Shown: piece after piece, positions 51,259 through 61,000 of the stretch
Layout: every line of letters begins with the position of its first letter
How positions within the stretch are numbered: position 1 is the stretch's first letter
Origin: Lactarius indigo
Taxonomy: Eukaryota; Basidiomycota; Agaricomycetes; Russulales; Russulaceae
Assembly (NCBI GenBank): GCA_025766275.1
Contig: JAFKAC010000039.1
Coordinates: forward strand, 186,001 to 250,000
Direction of reading: 5' to 3'
Length of the DNA stretch: 64,000 nucleotides
The notes under the pieces: generated by a model
What the model was told of the DNA's origin: nothing
The model's database searches: none
The model's input: the letters and a program-made list of their open reading frames with translations, nothing else
Made by a program: the position numbers and the translations under genes

Positions 51259-53198
51259 TCAGCTCTCCAGATCGACGAGGTTGTAAATGTTGGCGTCGAG
51301 GTCATTCTCTGGCCAGGGGGAGATGTCCAGTTGGCAGTGGTGGGTTTTGAGGAAGAAAAGAGGTCCATGAGCACTGCACTTGCAGCACATTTCATATTGC
51401 GGGCATCAAATTTCATTGTGGTTGGCGTTGGTATTGAAACATCGTCCACACCATCTCCCTTGAGTGTTGGCAGCAGTGGTTGGTGGATTGGGCACAGTGA
51501 AGGAAGTAGTGGCCTCGGTGGATATGGCTTGGTGGATACACTCTTCTGCCTGATGGGTAGTGATAACTTCAGCAACCATCTCTGTGCAATGGAATATGCA
51601 CCGGTAAGATTGGTGTTCTTGACTCTGGCAGTGTCGGCATGCCGGTCTGGGTCTGGTGGGGCAGTCACACACCAGATGATGAGGACTGTTACAGTGGTAA
51701 CAGCATCAGTGGTGGGGTTTGTTGGCAAGGTGGGGGAATTCGAGTGGTCCTCCGTGTTGAGGGGCAAATGGGATGGCATATCATGAATGTTGTAGGGGAG
51801 CAGGGAGTGCTGTCATGCGAGCGTACTCATCTGCTATTGTGGCCATGGCCCCGGCATATTGCAGACGCCTCTTAGTACTGGCCAGCATCAGATCCACTGT
51901 AAGCCGCTCAGATCGGAGTTTGCGGGTGTCTTCCTCCAGTTTTTCATGCTTCTCGTCCAGCTCCTTCAGTGCTAGGTGTTACGCTTGTACCGGGCGTAGT
52001 GTCCGACTTGGACGGTTCTGTGGGAACACCCTGCCCCAAATGGTCAGCCAACTTACGGGGGAGGCAAATACAGCCAAGGCGTCCCCTAGTCGACAAAGAT
52101 ACTGGCAGCCTTCTATCAGACAGAAGTGCTGAGAGGCAGAAAATGGCAGATAAGAGAGGGGGGAATGAGCGAGCAGCCCAAAGGAGAGGTGGCAGACAGC
52201 CAACCACAGCTCAAAAGATGGAGGGAAGACGGTAAACAACCAGTACAATTCCACAAGATCTCGAGCTGGAGAACTAGGGGATACATGCTACCCTACTTAT
52301 ACTCCAGCCGTCGTAAAGTTCAGACTCAGAAACCCTAATACAACGATCCTAGGGTGAGTAATCGTACAGTAAGAGTGTCATCAGGAATGTGTAATCATTC
52401 GTAAGCATACAGTCGGTCAACCAATCAGAATGAGGTATCAGTCATCCTTATCGTAACAGTGTAATCGTCTATGAGTCATCCGCAGTCAGTATCAGTCATC
52501 AGGTACCAAACATCAGTCAGCCAGGCACAAGCTCATCTGGGCTCTTCCGGTGCATTCTAGCCAGATCACATGCCGGGGTCACGTGATGGGCGATGTTGAT
52601 ATTGCTTTATCCGGGCCGGTGGAACCTACAATTCTGCGCATCATCGCAGAAGGTCCAATGGACTCGCGGACCGGGGCACTTATCTCTGGGTTTGCGGCTT
52701 ATCTCAGCCTTTTCTTCATCATCTTCCTTTTCTCCACGTGATTGCGTCCGTCGTATTGCCGTTTGTCGAGGTTGCGGGGGCAAAATCGTAACACTAGGAG
52801 TCCCGTGCACAGCCTAGTTATTTCTGCTGTGATGCATGGGGAGTTGAGCTCGATGAGTGTCTCATCTAAGGCGCAGGCTCAGATATTGTGAGGGTCAAAA
52901 AACTGCAGTTGTTCTGCCATGAAAGGGGGAGCTGAGACATTGGGTCTGAGAGTTGAGAGGTAGACCTCTTCTCCGTAGTGCAGTTGCCTAGCACCCATTG
53001 TCCCCACCACCTCGGTGAATCCCTTGCGATAGTAGATATACTTCACAGTGTTGGATCCACCATCAGGTAGTGGGATCTGTAATGGGAAGTACTTCGGCGT
53101 CCCCAGGATGTTTGGGAAGAAGGGCACGCCTGGATTGTCAGTATTCTCTGGGGGGGAATCAGGGCGGTTATAGTCAATGGGAGTGTGAACTGGTTCAA
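51259..53198 (-). pseudogene. Element F ORF3, truncated and decayed
   Basis: The frame matches E ORF3 from the HTPIDYNRPDSPP block through the coiled coil (KLEEDTRKLRSERL) to both CCHC knuckles (CYHCNSPHHLVCDC, CRHCQSQEHQSYRC), the third motif (CGRCFNTNANHNEI) and the end DLVDLES. TGA codons lie near 52890, 51780, 51700 and 51410; three are at arginine positions and one replaces the Trp of E. The 817-bp solo LTR plus its 5-bp duplication keeps the frame. Conservation of all Cys/His residues between E and F argues that ORF3 was functional. Confidence 0.8.
51977..52793 (-). mobile_element. Solo LTR of another family (N) in F ORF3
   Basis: 817 bp, TGTTACGCTTG to AATCGTAACA, with the duplication CTAGG at 51972-51976 and 52794-52798. 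A TATAAGTAGG box on the minus strand near 52300 suggests minus orientation. No other copy of this family is in the window. Confidence 0.9.
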
Positions 53199-53560
53199 GG
53201 GCATGAAGCAAATCATTTGTGAATGCGGGCTGTGGCCCGAAGCAGGGCTGGCCACTCAGTGTTGGCAGTTCAAGTGCCCCCCGGGCTGCATGGACTGCTG
53301 CTGCTGGCACATCCTTTTCCTCCAGCCTGATTTCATTGCTGAGAAATCACAGCTTGAGGAATTAATCAGGTCATGCAGCCACATTTGCGACTTTTACCCA
53401 AAATATCACTGTGAGCTCAATTTTATTGAGCAATATTGGGGTGCAGCCAAAGCTTGATACCATGCCACCCCCCGAGAAAAGACTGCCCTCAGAATGAAGC
53501 AAACTGTGAAGGAGAGCCTTGACAGCGTCCCCCTTCTTCACATCCGATGGTCAGTATTTT
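53199..53560 (+). pseudogene. DDE transposase, C-terminal half
   Basis: About 120 codons in one frame with one stop (after GAAKA). The Cys-rich stretch CPPGCMDCCC and the HCELNFIE block are characteristic of this basidiomycete transposase family. It complements the N-terminal half at 15218-16755, but the two are separate broken copies. Confidence 0.75.
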
Positions 53561-54007
53561 TTTTTGTTTTGTTTCATGGCTCATTCCCTCACAGGTTTGC
53601 AAACTGAGCCATGCGTTTTACTACTGCTTACAGGGATGGGCTGTCAGGTGCACAAGCAGTGTGGGTGAATAAAAAATATCACAGACATCGCACATTACCG
53701 CCCCAAAGCATTCTTGAAGTGAAGGAAACCATTTATTAGAATCTGTAGCTTAGTAGCCTACAGAGAAGTCATGTGCATACATCGATAATGCTTGAATTAT
53801 CACTCTTGAGTTGTCTGTCAGCTTGCAACAACTTGCCTGGGATCACAATGATGCCAAGCTCAATAACCCTAAACACGCAAACCCCAGGCCAGGATTTTTC
53901 CCAAGTCAACCCTCTCGCCATGGCCGCTTACGTACACATTATATAATCTAACCCTAGGGTTTATAGCTTACATAAAGGGGTGCGAGTTCCTGATGGCCCC
54001 TACCTTA
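53199..54007 (+). mobile_element. DDE transposon, 3' half
   Basis: It begins inside the transposase (GMKQIICECGLWPEAG), continues through ICDFYPKYHCELNFIEQYWGAAK to a TGA at 53455 and then HATPREKTALRMKQTV and DSVPLLHIRW, followed by a 3' untranslated part and the 40-bp terminal repeat with TA at 54006-54007. HCELNFIEQYWG contains the last catalytic acidic residue typical of IS630/Tc1-like DDE enzymes. It is joined to F without any 5' terminus, so the left part is missing. Confidence 0.78.
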
Positions 54008-55471
54008 CTCGGATTTATTTTTCATTTACGAACTTTCTGGGGTCCGTCGAATGAGGCGGGGTGGCGGCTTCATCGGTACGCCAAGGTGAGCTGAGGAGTT
54101 TGTTCTCGGTCCCTCCTTATACCTTCTCTCCTCCCCCTCTTGTCGGGCTCAGCTTCGCCCCTCGCTTTCCACTTCCACTTTCCGTTCTTCCTCCTACCCT
54201 CTCAGCGCACGATCACTCCATCGCATGCGAGTGTAACTTTCGCATTCATCCCTCTCCTTGCTGGCGTCTCTTTGCCCATCCCGTGGTCTCACCACCCACC
54301 AGTCTCACCCGCCTTTACAATATACAATTGCTGCCCTCTTCCTCTTCGCTCCCCCTGACCTCGTTAACACACTCTCCCTACCTGCACGCCTTTGCGTTCT
54401 CCTTCCTGCAGTCTCTCACAATCTTCAGCGTCCTCTTGTCGCCTGCCACCCCTTTGGCGCCGTCTTCCTCTTCTTCTCCTTCCCGCCCATTGGTCATTAT
54501 TCCCTTTCCCTCCTTGCCGTCGCATCTGGGGGAGATCTCTTGCCTCCGTCCTCCTTATATCCTCTGGTCGCTCCACCCATCTTTTCCCTACCTGCGATCA
54601 TGTCTCCTCGCTCTCGCGCCCACTACTCTCCCTTCGTCATCACCTCCCCCTCATACATGCGCCGTTCACTCCCCGCCGTCCCCTGCCATTGCACAGTTAT
54701 CGTTTCATGACGACCGATTGGCTTCCCATATTTGGTACCGATGTGCTGTTTTGCAAAAACTTGCTCTCCCAAGCCACGGCTTGCACCACGGTCGAAAATA
54801 GACTGGGAACTAACCTCATTGTAAATGTCGACGTGATCCCATTTCCTTTTGTCTCGTGTCCCTTGTGTGGCCCCCAGTTCCACTTTTGTCCTCCTCACCC
54901 CAAACTGACGTGCCAGACATAGGGTTACTGTCAGATGACAAGCACAGCGAGCAAATTGTCGCCAAGGTCAGTTCATTCTTTGGAAAATTTGACGTGCATT
55001 ATGACTTCTCTCCTCCGCCTCCGCCTCCGCGTTCCCATTCCAATTCCCTTTCATTCGCTGTTCTAGATGATAAGGTATACGATTAATCGTCTGCCATGGT
55101 TTGCGCTCGTCCGCGCAGCGCACATCTCCCCCTGGAACGATGCGTAGGGTATCAGTTCAAGCTTTGGACTACTTTATTCCTCTTTCCCATTGTAATTGTA
55201 TAGGTCCTTACGACCTTATCAGCGGATTTTGGTGCTACTCACAATGATGTATGTGTACCGAGAACGCGGATATACCGGGTAGCACAGATCGATCGCAAGA
55301 CGAACAAGGATGAGTGACCTGAGAAAATGCACTCGTGTCTTGTGAGCTTGCTTGTGAGAGAAACAGGATGACAAATGTAGGAGCGTGGGAAAGTCGGTCA
55401 ATTCGGGCTGCCTCGTCTTATCTCATCCCATTATCTAAGTTCCTCGCGATCGTCACAAGTCGTCGCAGACT
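54008..55471. other. CT-rich region upstream of the first host gene; no gene assigned
   Basis: The plus strand is strongly pyrimidine-rich from 54100 to 54700, which keeps several frames open (Ser/Pro/Leu-rich). A minus-strand frame at 54623-54898 and a plus frame at 54900-55085 have more ordinary composition, but I recognise neither. Pyrimidine-rich tracts are common in fungal promoters, and this one ends about 700 bp before the ATG at 55472. Confidence 0.45.
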
Positions 55472-57684
55472 ATGCAGACGTCCTCCTCATCCACTCCAAA
55501 GGATCCAAACCTTCAACCAATATTCGAAAAGGCCCTGAAAGACTATAAGAAGAAGACCGGCACAGACCTGACTACCCACCCACTCGCTATTGAGCTAAAT
55601 GGCTGCGATTCTCCCGAATCTATCCTCACCGTACTTGAACGGAAGGCAAATGAACTGAATCAATCTCGGAGTAGCGATGACCGACTCACCAAGTGGCTTA
55701 AACCTACCGTGAATATCCTCAATGCGCTCTCTGCGCCCCTCGGCGAGGGCGCTGGCTTGGTAAGTCACAGGAGCCAGGCTCGTTACTTGTTATCCCTCAC
55801 GTTAACTTTCAGGCATTCACCCCAACCAAAATCATCTTCTCTGGAATCGGAATTTTCCTCCTAGTAAGTTTTTTTACCCAATCCTCTCCATGGGTCACGA
55901 AAGCTTCAACTCTAGTAGGCGGCAAAGACCACTGTGACAAGCCGTGATGCGCTTGTCGAACTCTTTGATAGAATCGAAAGCTTCTTTCGACTCCTCAAGG
56001 CCTATACCGAAGACTCACCGACTCAGACGGTGGTGGGTGTACTCGTGAAGATCATGGCCGAAGTTCTGTCAATCCTCGCCATCGCGACGAACGGGGTGAA
56101 GCAAAAACGAACTAGTGGGTCTATCTCCTGCGATATGCTATAACTCGCTTAATTTTGAGCAGAGACCATTTTAAAGAAGCTTGCAGGAACGAATGATATC
56201 GAGGATGCCCTACAGAGGTTTAGAAAGTTGGAGCAGGGAGAACTTCTCGTGATGATCGCACAGGTATCAAGGGAAACCAAGGGCGGTGCGTAACTCTTTC
56301 ATCTAGCCATTCACTTAATTTTGAACGTCTTCTGGTTAGACACAAAGCAAACCAATGGGGCGGCTGAGGAGATCGTTAAAAGTATGGACGTCAGCAATTC
56401 TTCCCCCTCCCTTGACGTGGTCGCGAGCACTTGTCAAAGTTCAAAAATAGTCACAAAGGAGGAATGCATGTCGCCTGGGAATCCTTCTACACCCGCTCTT
56501 GAACGCTCCTGCCTTGGCGTGGGGCCTGGGTCCGAGCACACTCGTGAAAAATCGGTGGGCGGCCCGGCAGGACCTGTCATCGAGATGCTAATGTGGCCAC
56601 CATCTGGGCCACGTCCCGATCGGGCGCACGCTCCTGGCTCCTGGCCAACTTGGCAATGTAAGTGTCGTTGTTTCTTTGTTACGAATCGTGCATAATATCC
56701 GCCAACAGTGCGGCCTGATCTTGAATACGCCCTGCCACCAAGCGAACCCACGATTCATCTAGCACCAGAGTTTCCACTACCGTCACACAGTCTTTTCGGA
56801 CCGCGCTCACCTCCCTCGTCTATTGCGGCCCTGTCACTTGAGGAGCCTCCTGCACCCGTTCATGAACCACCTGGCGTTGACAGGTGGCAGTCCGTCCAAT
56901 TCGGGCCCACTCTTGAGAAAACTGAGGCCCACCCGGCATGGGCAACTTGGCAAGGCAAACGTCGTTTTTTCCTCTTCATTACAAGCATATAACATCCGTC
57001 AACAGTGCAAGCTGGTCTTGAATACACGTCGCCAGAGGGTCCACCACAGCTCTTCAAACCACGCTCACCCCACTCGTCTATTGAGGCGCTTCCTACACCC
57101 TTCCGCCCTAGTACGAGGCGCCCCGTTCACCAACGGCGTGTATTCAGGCGCGCTCGTAAGAAACCGGAGGTTAACTCATCAGCTGAGTCTCTCTACTGTT
57201 TAGACTATTCTAGCACACCCTGGGTTCCTTGGCAACACCCAACAGAGTCACGTGATGGTGACAGTCCAGAACTATTATTAGAATCGCTGACAGTGCCATC
57301 TGATTCTGAAGAAGTCGCAATCGAACATATAGAGGCTCAAGGACAGTTATACATTCCGGAGTCTGCTTTTCAAGGCAAATGTCCTTTTTTCTTTTCATTA
57401 CAAGTGACATATAACATCCGCCAACAGTGCAATCTGGTCTTGAATACTCCCCGCCGCCGCGTGAATATGCAATTCCAGAAGGGCTTCCACGTTCGCGCCC
57501 ATCCCGCTCATTTATTGAGGGGCCTCCTGCACCCGTTCACCGGCAGCGCATATTCAGGCGCCCTCGTAAGACATTGGAGGCCCACCCGCCAGGAGGCGTT
57601 GTCGAGACGCCAATGTATACACCACCTGTACAACCTCCCGGCCGTGTGCGCCGGCGCGCTGTTCCTTCAGAGTGGAAAGCTTAG
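55472..57684 (+). CDS. Goodbye-domain protein with proline-rich repeat tail
   Basis: Proposed exons: 55472-55759, 55813-55863, 55919-56114, 56163-56285, 56340-56657, 56709-56954, 57006-57374 and 57428-57684 (615 aa, stop TAG). The first five introns and the last acceptors have GT...AG borders; introns 6 and 7 use GC donors. Residues 1-220 form a fungal STAND N-terminal Goodbye domain (PIFEKALKDYKKKTG, HPLAIELNGCDSPE, SSDDRLTKWLKPTVNILNAL, KIIFSGIGIF). No NACHT follows; the tail is Pro/Ser-rich and made of units starting (L/V)-(R/Q)-x-(D/G)-LEY. Exons 2 and 3 (51 and 196 nt) have exactly the same lengths as in the convergent gene downstream. Likely a cytosolic partner, decoy or degenerate NLR; its role is unknown. 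Confidence 0.72.
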
Positions 57685-57790
57685 CAAGGTAGATATCATT
57701 TTCTTCTCTTTGTTACAAGCCGCATACAACATCTGCTGACAATGCAACCTGGTCTCGAGTACGCGCCACCATCCAGTGAACCCACGATTC
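56658..57790 (+). repeat. Tandem intron-exon cassettes
   Basis: Four consecutive units begin with a similar intron (tttctttt...acaagc...ataacatccgccaacag) followed by an exon starting TGCRRNCTKGTCTTGAATAC. Introns lie at 56658-56708, 56955-57005, 57375-57427 and 57685-57738. The fourth lost its AG acceptor (GACAATGC where the others have AACAGTGC) and lies after the stop, so it is dead. All splice junctions are phase 1, so a unit can be added without shifting the frame. Confidence 0.75.
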
Positions 57791-58098
57791 ACCTAGCGGG
57801 TATGGTAATTGAATAGACGCGGAAAGTTGCAAGGATGCGCCCAACACATGCCCCTAGGGTGTTTGGATTTACACTTCCTTTTAGAATAGTACGTACAATG
57901 TAACTCTAGATACCAGTGCAAACTACAGGACGTGCACGTCATGAGTCAAGCGATCCGAGGAGACGATAAATAACTCGCTGCTACAATTCTCCTGAGTAGG
58001 TGACAGTTGCGTCCTCTCATGATTTCAAGGGACCAAGAGTTTTTAGTACACAAAGACAGTGTCATCGACAAAGGATATGTATTGGTGCTGACCTGATA
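57739..58098. other. Short intergenic region between convergent genes
   Basis: It contains the remains of a fourth cassette (57739-57800), then about 300 bp without open frames, which must hold both transcription ends. No clear polyadenylation signal was found on either strand. Confidence 0.5.
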
Positions 58099-61000
58099 CT
58101 AGTAGTAGTAGAGCAGACCCATCAATGCTACGCACTCTGCACGCCGTACCCGCCCCTCGGCTAGCCTAAAAGGGTATGCTAATGGGAACCATCTCATGTG
58201 TTCCCTAATATTCTCCCGTACAAGCTGAACCGGGAGCTTGCCTTCTTTGTTCTCCACATTCAGATCTGCTCCGCTCTTGAGAAGAATCCAAACCGCTTCG
58301 AGCGACAGACGGCGCGACGCTAGATGTAAAGGAGTGTCGTGGTTGCCGTTAGGCGTATTCACGTCTGCACCACGCTCTATTAGTAGCTGTGCAACAGCAG
58401 AACCGTCTTTGTCAGAGTAATCCTCGGCTTCTAACGCCCGGTGCAATGGAGTCTGGCCCCGGTTATCCTCCGCGTTGACATTCGCACCATGGTCCAGGAG
58501 CGTCCGCACCAAGTTGAGTTCGAGAAAGTGCGACGCGAAATGTAATGGGGTTTCGTGGTCCTCGTCTCGTACATCTACGTCCGCTCCACGCTCCACCAAT
58601 AGCCGTACGACGCCAAAACGATCTTCGTCATAGTAGTCCTTGTCTTCCAACGCTAGGTGCAATGGAGTCCGGCCCAAGTTGTCCTCTGCGTTGACATTTG
58701 CGCCATGGTCGAGGAGCATCCGCACCAAGTCGTATTCGAGAAAGTAGGACGCGAAATGTAACGGGGTTTCATGGTCTTCGTCTTTTACATTCACGTTCGC
58801 GCCGCGCTCTACTAATAGCTGTGCAACGGCTGCACGATCTTCGTCTGATGGACCCTTGGCTTCTAACATTCGGTGTAACGGGGTCCGACCCCATTTGTCC
58901 ACCGCATTAATATTCGCGGCGCCTTGGTCCGAGTCGAGGAGCATCCGTGCCAACTTGAGTTCCGGGGGGTAACATGCGTAATGCAACGGCGTTTCGTGGT
59001 CTTCATCTTGTACATTCACATCCGCGCCATGCTCGACTAATAGACAAGCAACGCTAAAACGATGTTCGTCAATGTACTCCTCGACTTCCAATACTCGGAG
59101 CAATGGGGTCCGGCCCGAGTTGTCCCTTGCGTTGACATTCGCGCCATTGTCCAGGAGCATCCACACCAGCTTGAGTTCTGGAAAGTAAGATGCCAAATGT
59201 AATGGGGTTTTGTGGTCCTCGTCTTGCGCGTTTACATCCGCGCCATGCTCCACCAATAGCCGTGCAACACCAAAACGATCTTCGTCGGAGTAATCATTGT
59301 CTTCCAACACCAGGTGCAATGGGGTACGACCCAAGGTGTCCTCCATGTTGACATTCGCACCACGGTCGAGGAGCATCCGCACCAGGTCGAGTTCGAGAAA
59401 GTAAGATACGAAGTGTAATAGGGTTTCGTGATCCTTATCTTGCGCATTCACGTCCGCACCACGTTCTACTAGTAGCTGTGCAACGGCCGAACGATCTTCA
59501 TCAAACTGACCCTTGGCTTCCAACATTCGGTGCAACGGTGTCTGTCCCCGGTTGTCCTCCGCATCGATATCGGCGCCGTAGTCGAGTAGGATCCGCACCA
59601 ACTTGAGTTTCGGGGGGCAACATGCGTAATGTAATGGGGTTTTGCGGTATATGTCTCGTGCATTAACTTCCGCGCCATGTTCCAGTAATAGTTGGACGAG
59701 GTTGGGATCGCTCCTGGAAAATGGCAAAGCCTTATCACCAGCGTTCCGAGAGTTAACGTCCACTCTACATCGAAATAGCATTGGACCTACCTCGAAATCC
59801 CCTCGATCAGCTACCAGGAGTAGTGGAGTCGAGAGGTCCTCCCGCCGTGCATTCACATCCGCACCGTGCTGAAGCAGAAACTGCACCGCGCGGACCGCCA
59901 AATGGTGGGACCATTGAATTACAACGTGCAGTGGGGTCTGCTCATCCACTCCTCGAACGTCAACGTTTGCGCCGAGCTGAAATAGGAGTTCTGCGGCCCG
60001 GGTATGTCCTCCGTGCAATGCTGCGACCAGCGGATAGCCGTGTTCGCCGCCAAATTCGTTCACGTGCTGCGAGTGTTCCTTGGCAAGGTGTTCGATGAGG
60101 TCATGGAATCCACAAAGGGAGGAATAGTATAGGGGATTGGCAGTTCCGAACGAGTACCAAGACTCGTCAATATCATGTACCCGGACCCATGCTGCGAAAT
60201 ACGGCTTTTCCGAGTCGAAGAGCGTCTTCATTCTATCCATCACGTGGGACGATGCGCTCCCGACCTGAGCGTGAGAAACCCAATGTTCAGCAGCATATCC
60301 AGCCGGAGGCGGAGGAATTCCCCAGCCCCTCCATTGGTTGACGCCGACGACGCGTTTGTCCGAATGGAGTAGAACACAAAGGGATGCCAGGGTAAGGGCC
60401 GCGTGGGCAGCTTCGGGGAGAACGTGATAGCGCAAGATATCTTCGCGTGAGGCGGCAAGGCGATCAGATGTGAGGAACTCCTTGACCGAAAAATGCGAAA
60501 ATTGCACCACCCGCCAACCACGTCTGCCAACGACGGTAATCAAACTTGGACATGCAGAGAGCAACTCTTGTTCTTGGTCCTCCAACCGCCAATCCGCATC
60601 CAACGTCGGGACTTCTCCCTCGATTGCATCATGGCCGAAAGTAAGAATCTCCACAAGCTCGTTAACGCGAAGGGGTCGAATAGCCACGGTCAGGCATTGG
60701 AGCAAGCGCTGGACATAATCTTGGTTCGTTTTGTGAATATCCTTGAGGACCCGCTCGTAGGTTTCGTCCAAGCTATCAGGTAGCTCATTTAGAAATTGCC
60801 GAACCCTGGATCGGAGACAAAGCCTCAGCATCTCCAGCTGACAATAAACCCATCGGAACCTGTATGATAAATAGTGAGAGGAGATATCGGGAAAAGAACG
60901 GCAACACCTTACATGCCATCAGCTTTCTCAGAGAGTGTCCTGATAACTAGTTCCTTGTCGTCCTCCCGCCATCGTTTCTGATTGGCAATAACATCGACCT

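Larger units (their letters stand above)
50643..53198 (-). mobile_element. Element F: 3' LTR and ORF3 of an E-family element
   Basis: On the minus strand ORF3, purine tract and 3' LTR are present; everything upstream of the middle of ORF3 is replaced by the DDE transposon at about 53198. The LTR (50643-51224, 582 bp) is about 85-90% similar to that of E. A solo LTR lies inside ORF3. Confidence 0.85.

Noticed and set aside
481..53198. Classical RIP (CpA-directed mutation)
   Set aside because: RIP would yield many TAA/TAG from CAA/CAG; only two TAA were found against about thirty TGA, and intact Gln codons abound.
54623..54898. Minus-strand ORF of 91 codons with ordinary amino-acid composition
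   Set aside because: It reads like protein in its middle part but I recognise no family, find no continuation by splicing, and it lies opposite a CT-rich tract. I did not call it a gene.
54061..54922. ORFs of 150-246 codons in a CT-rich tract
   Set aside because: Three overlapping frames are open at once and give Ser/Pro/Leu-rich strings. This is expected of a pyrimidine-rich promoter-like tract.
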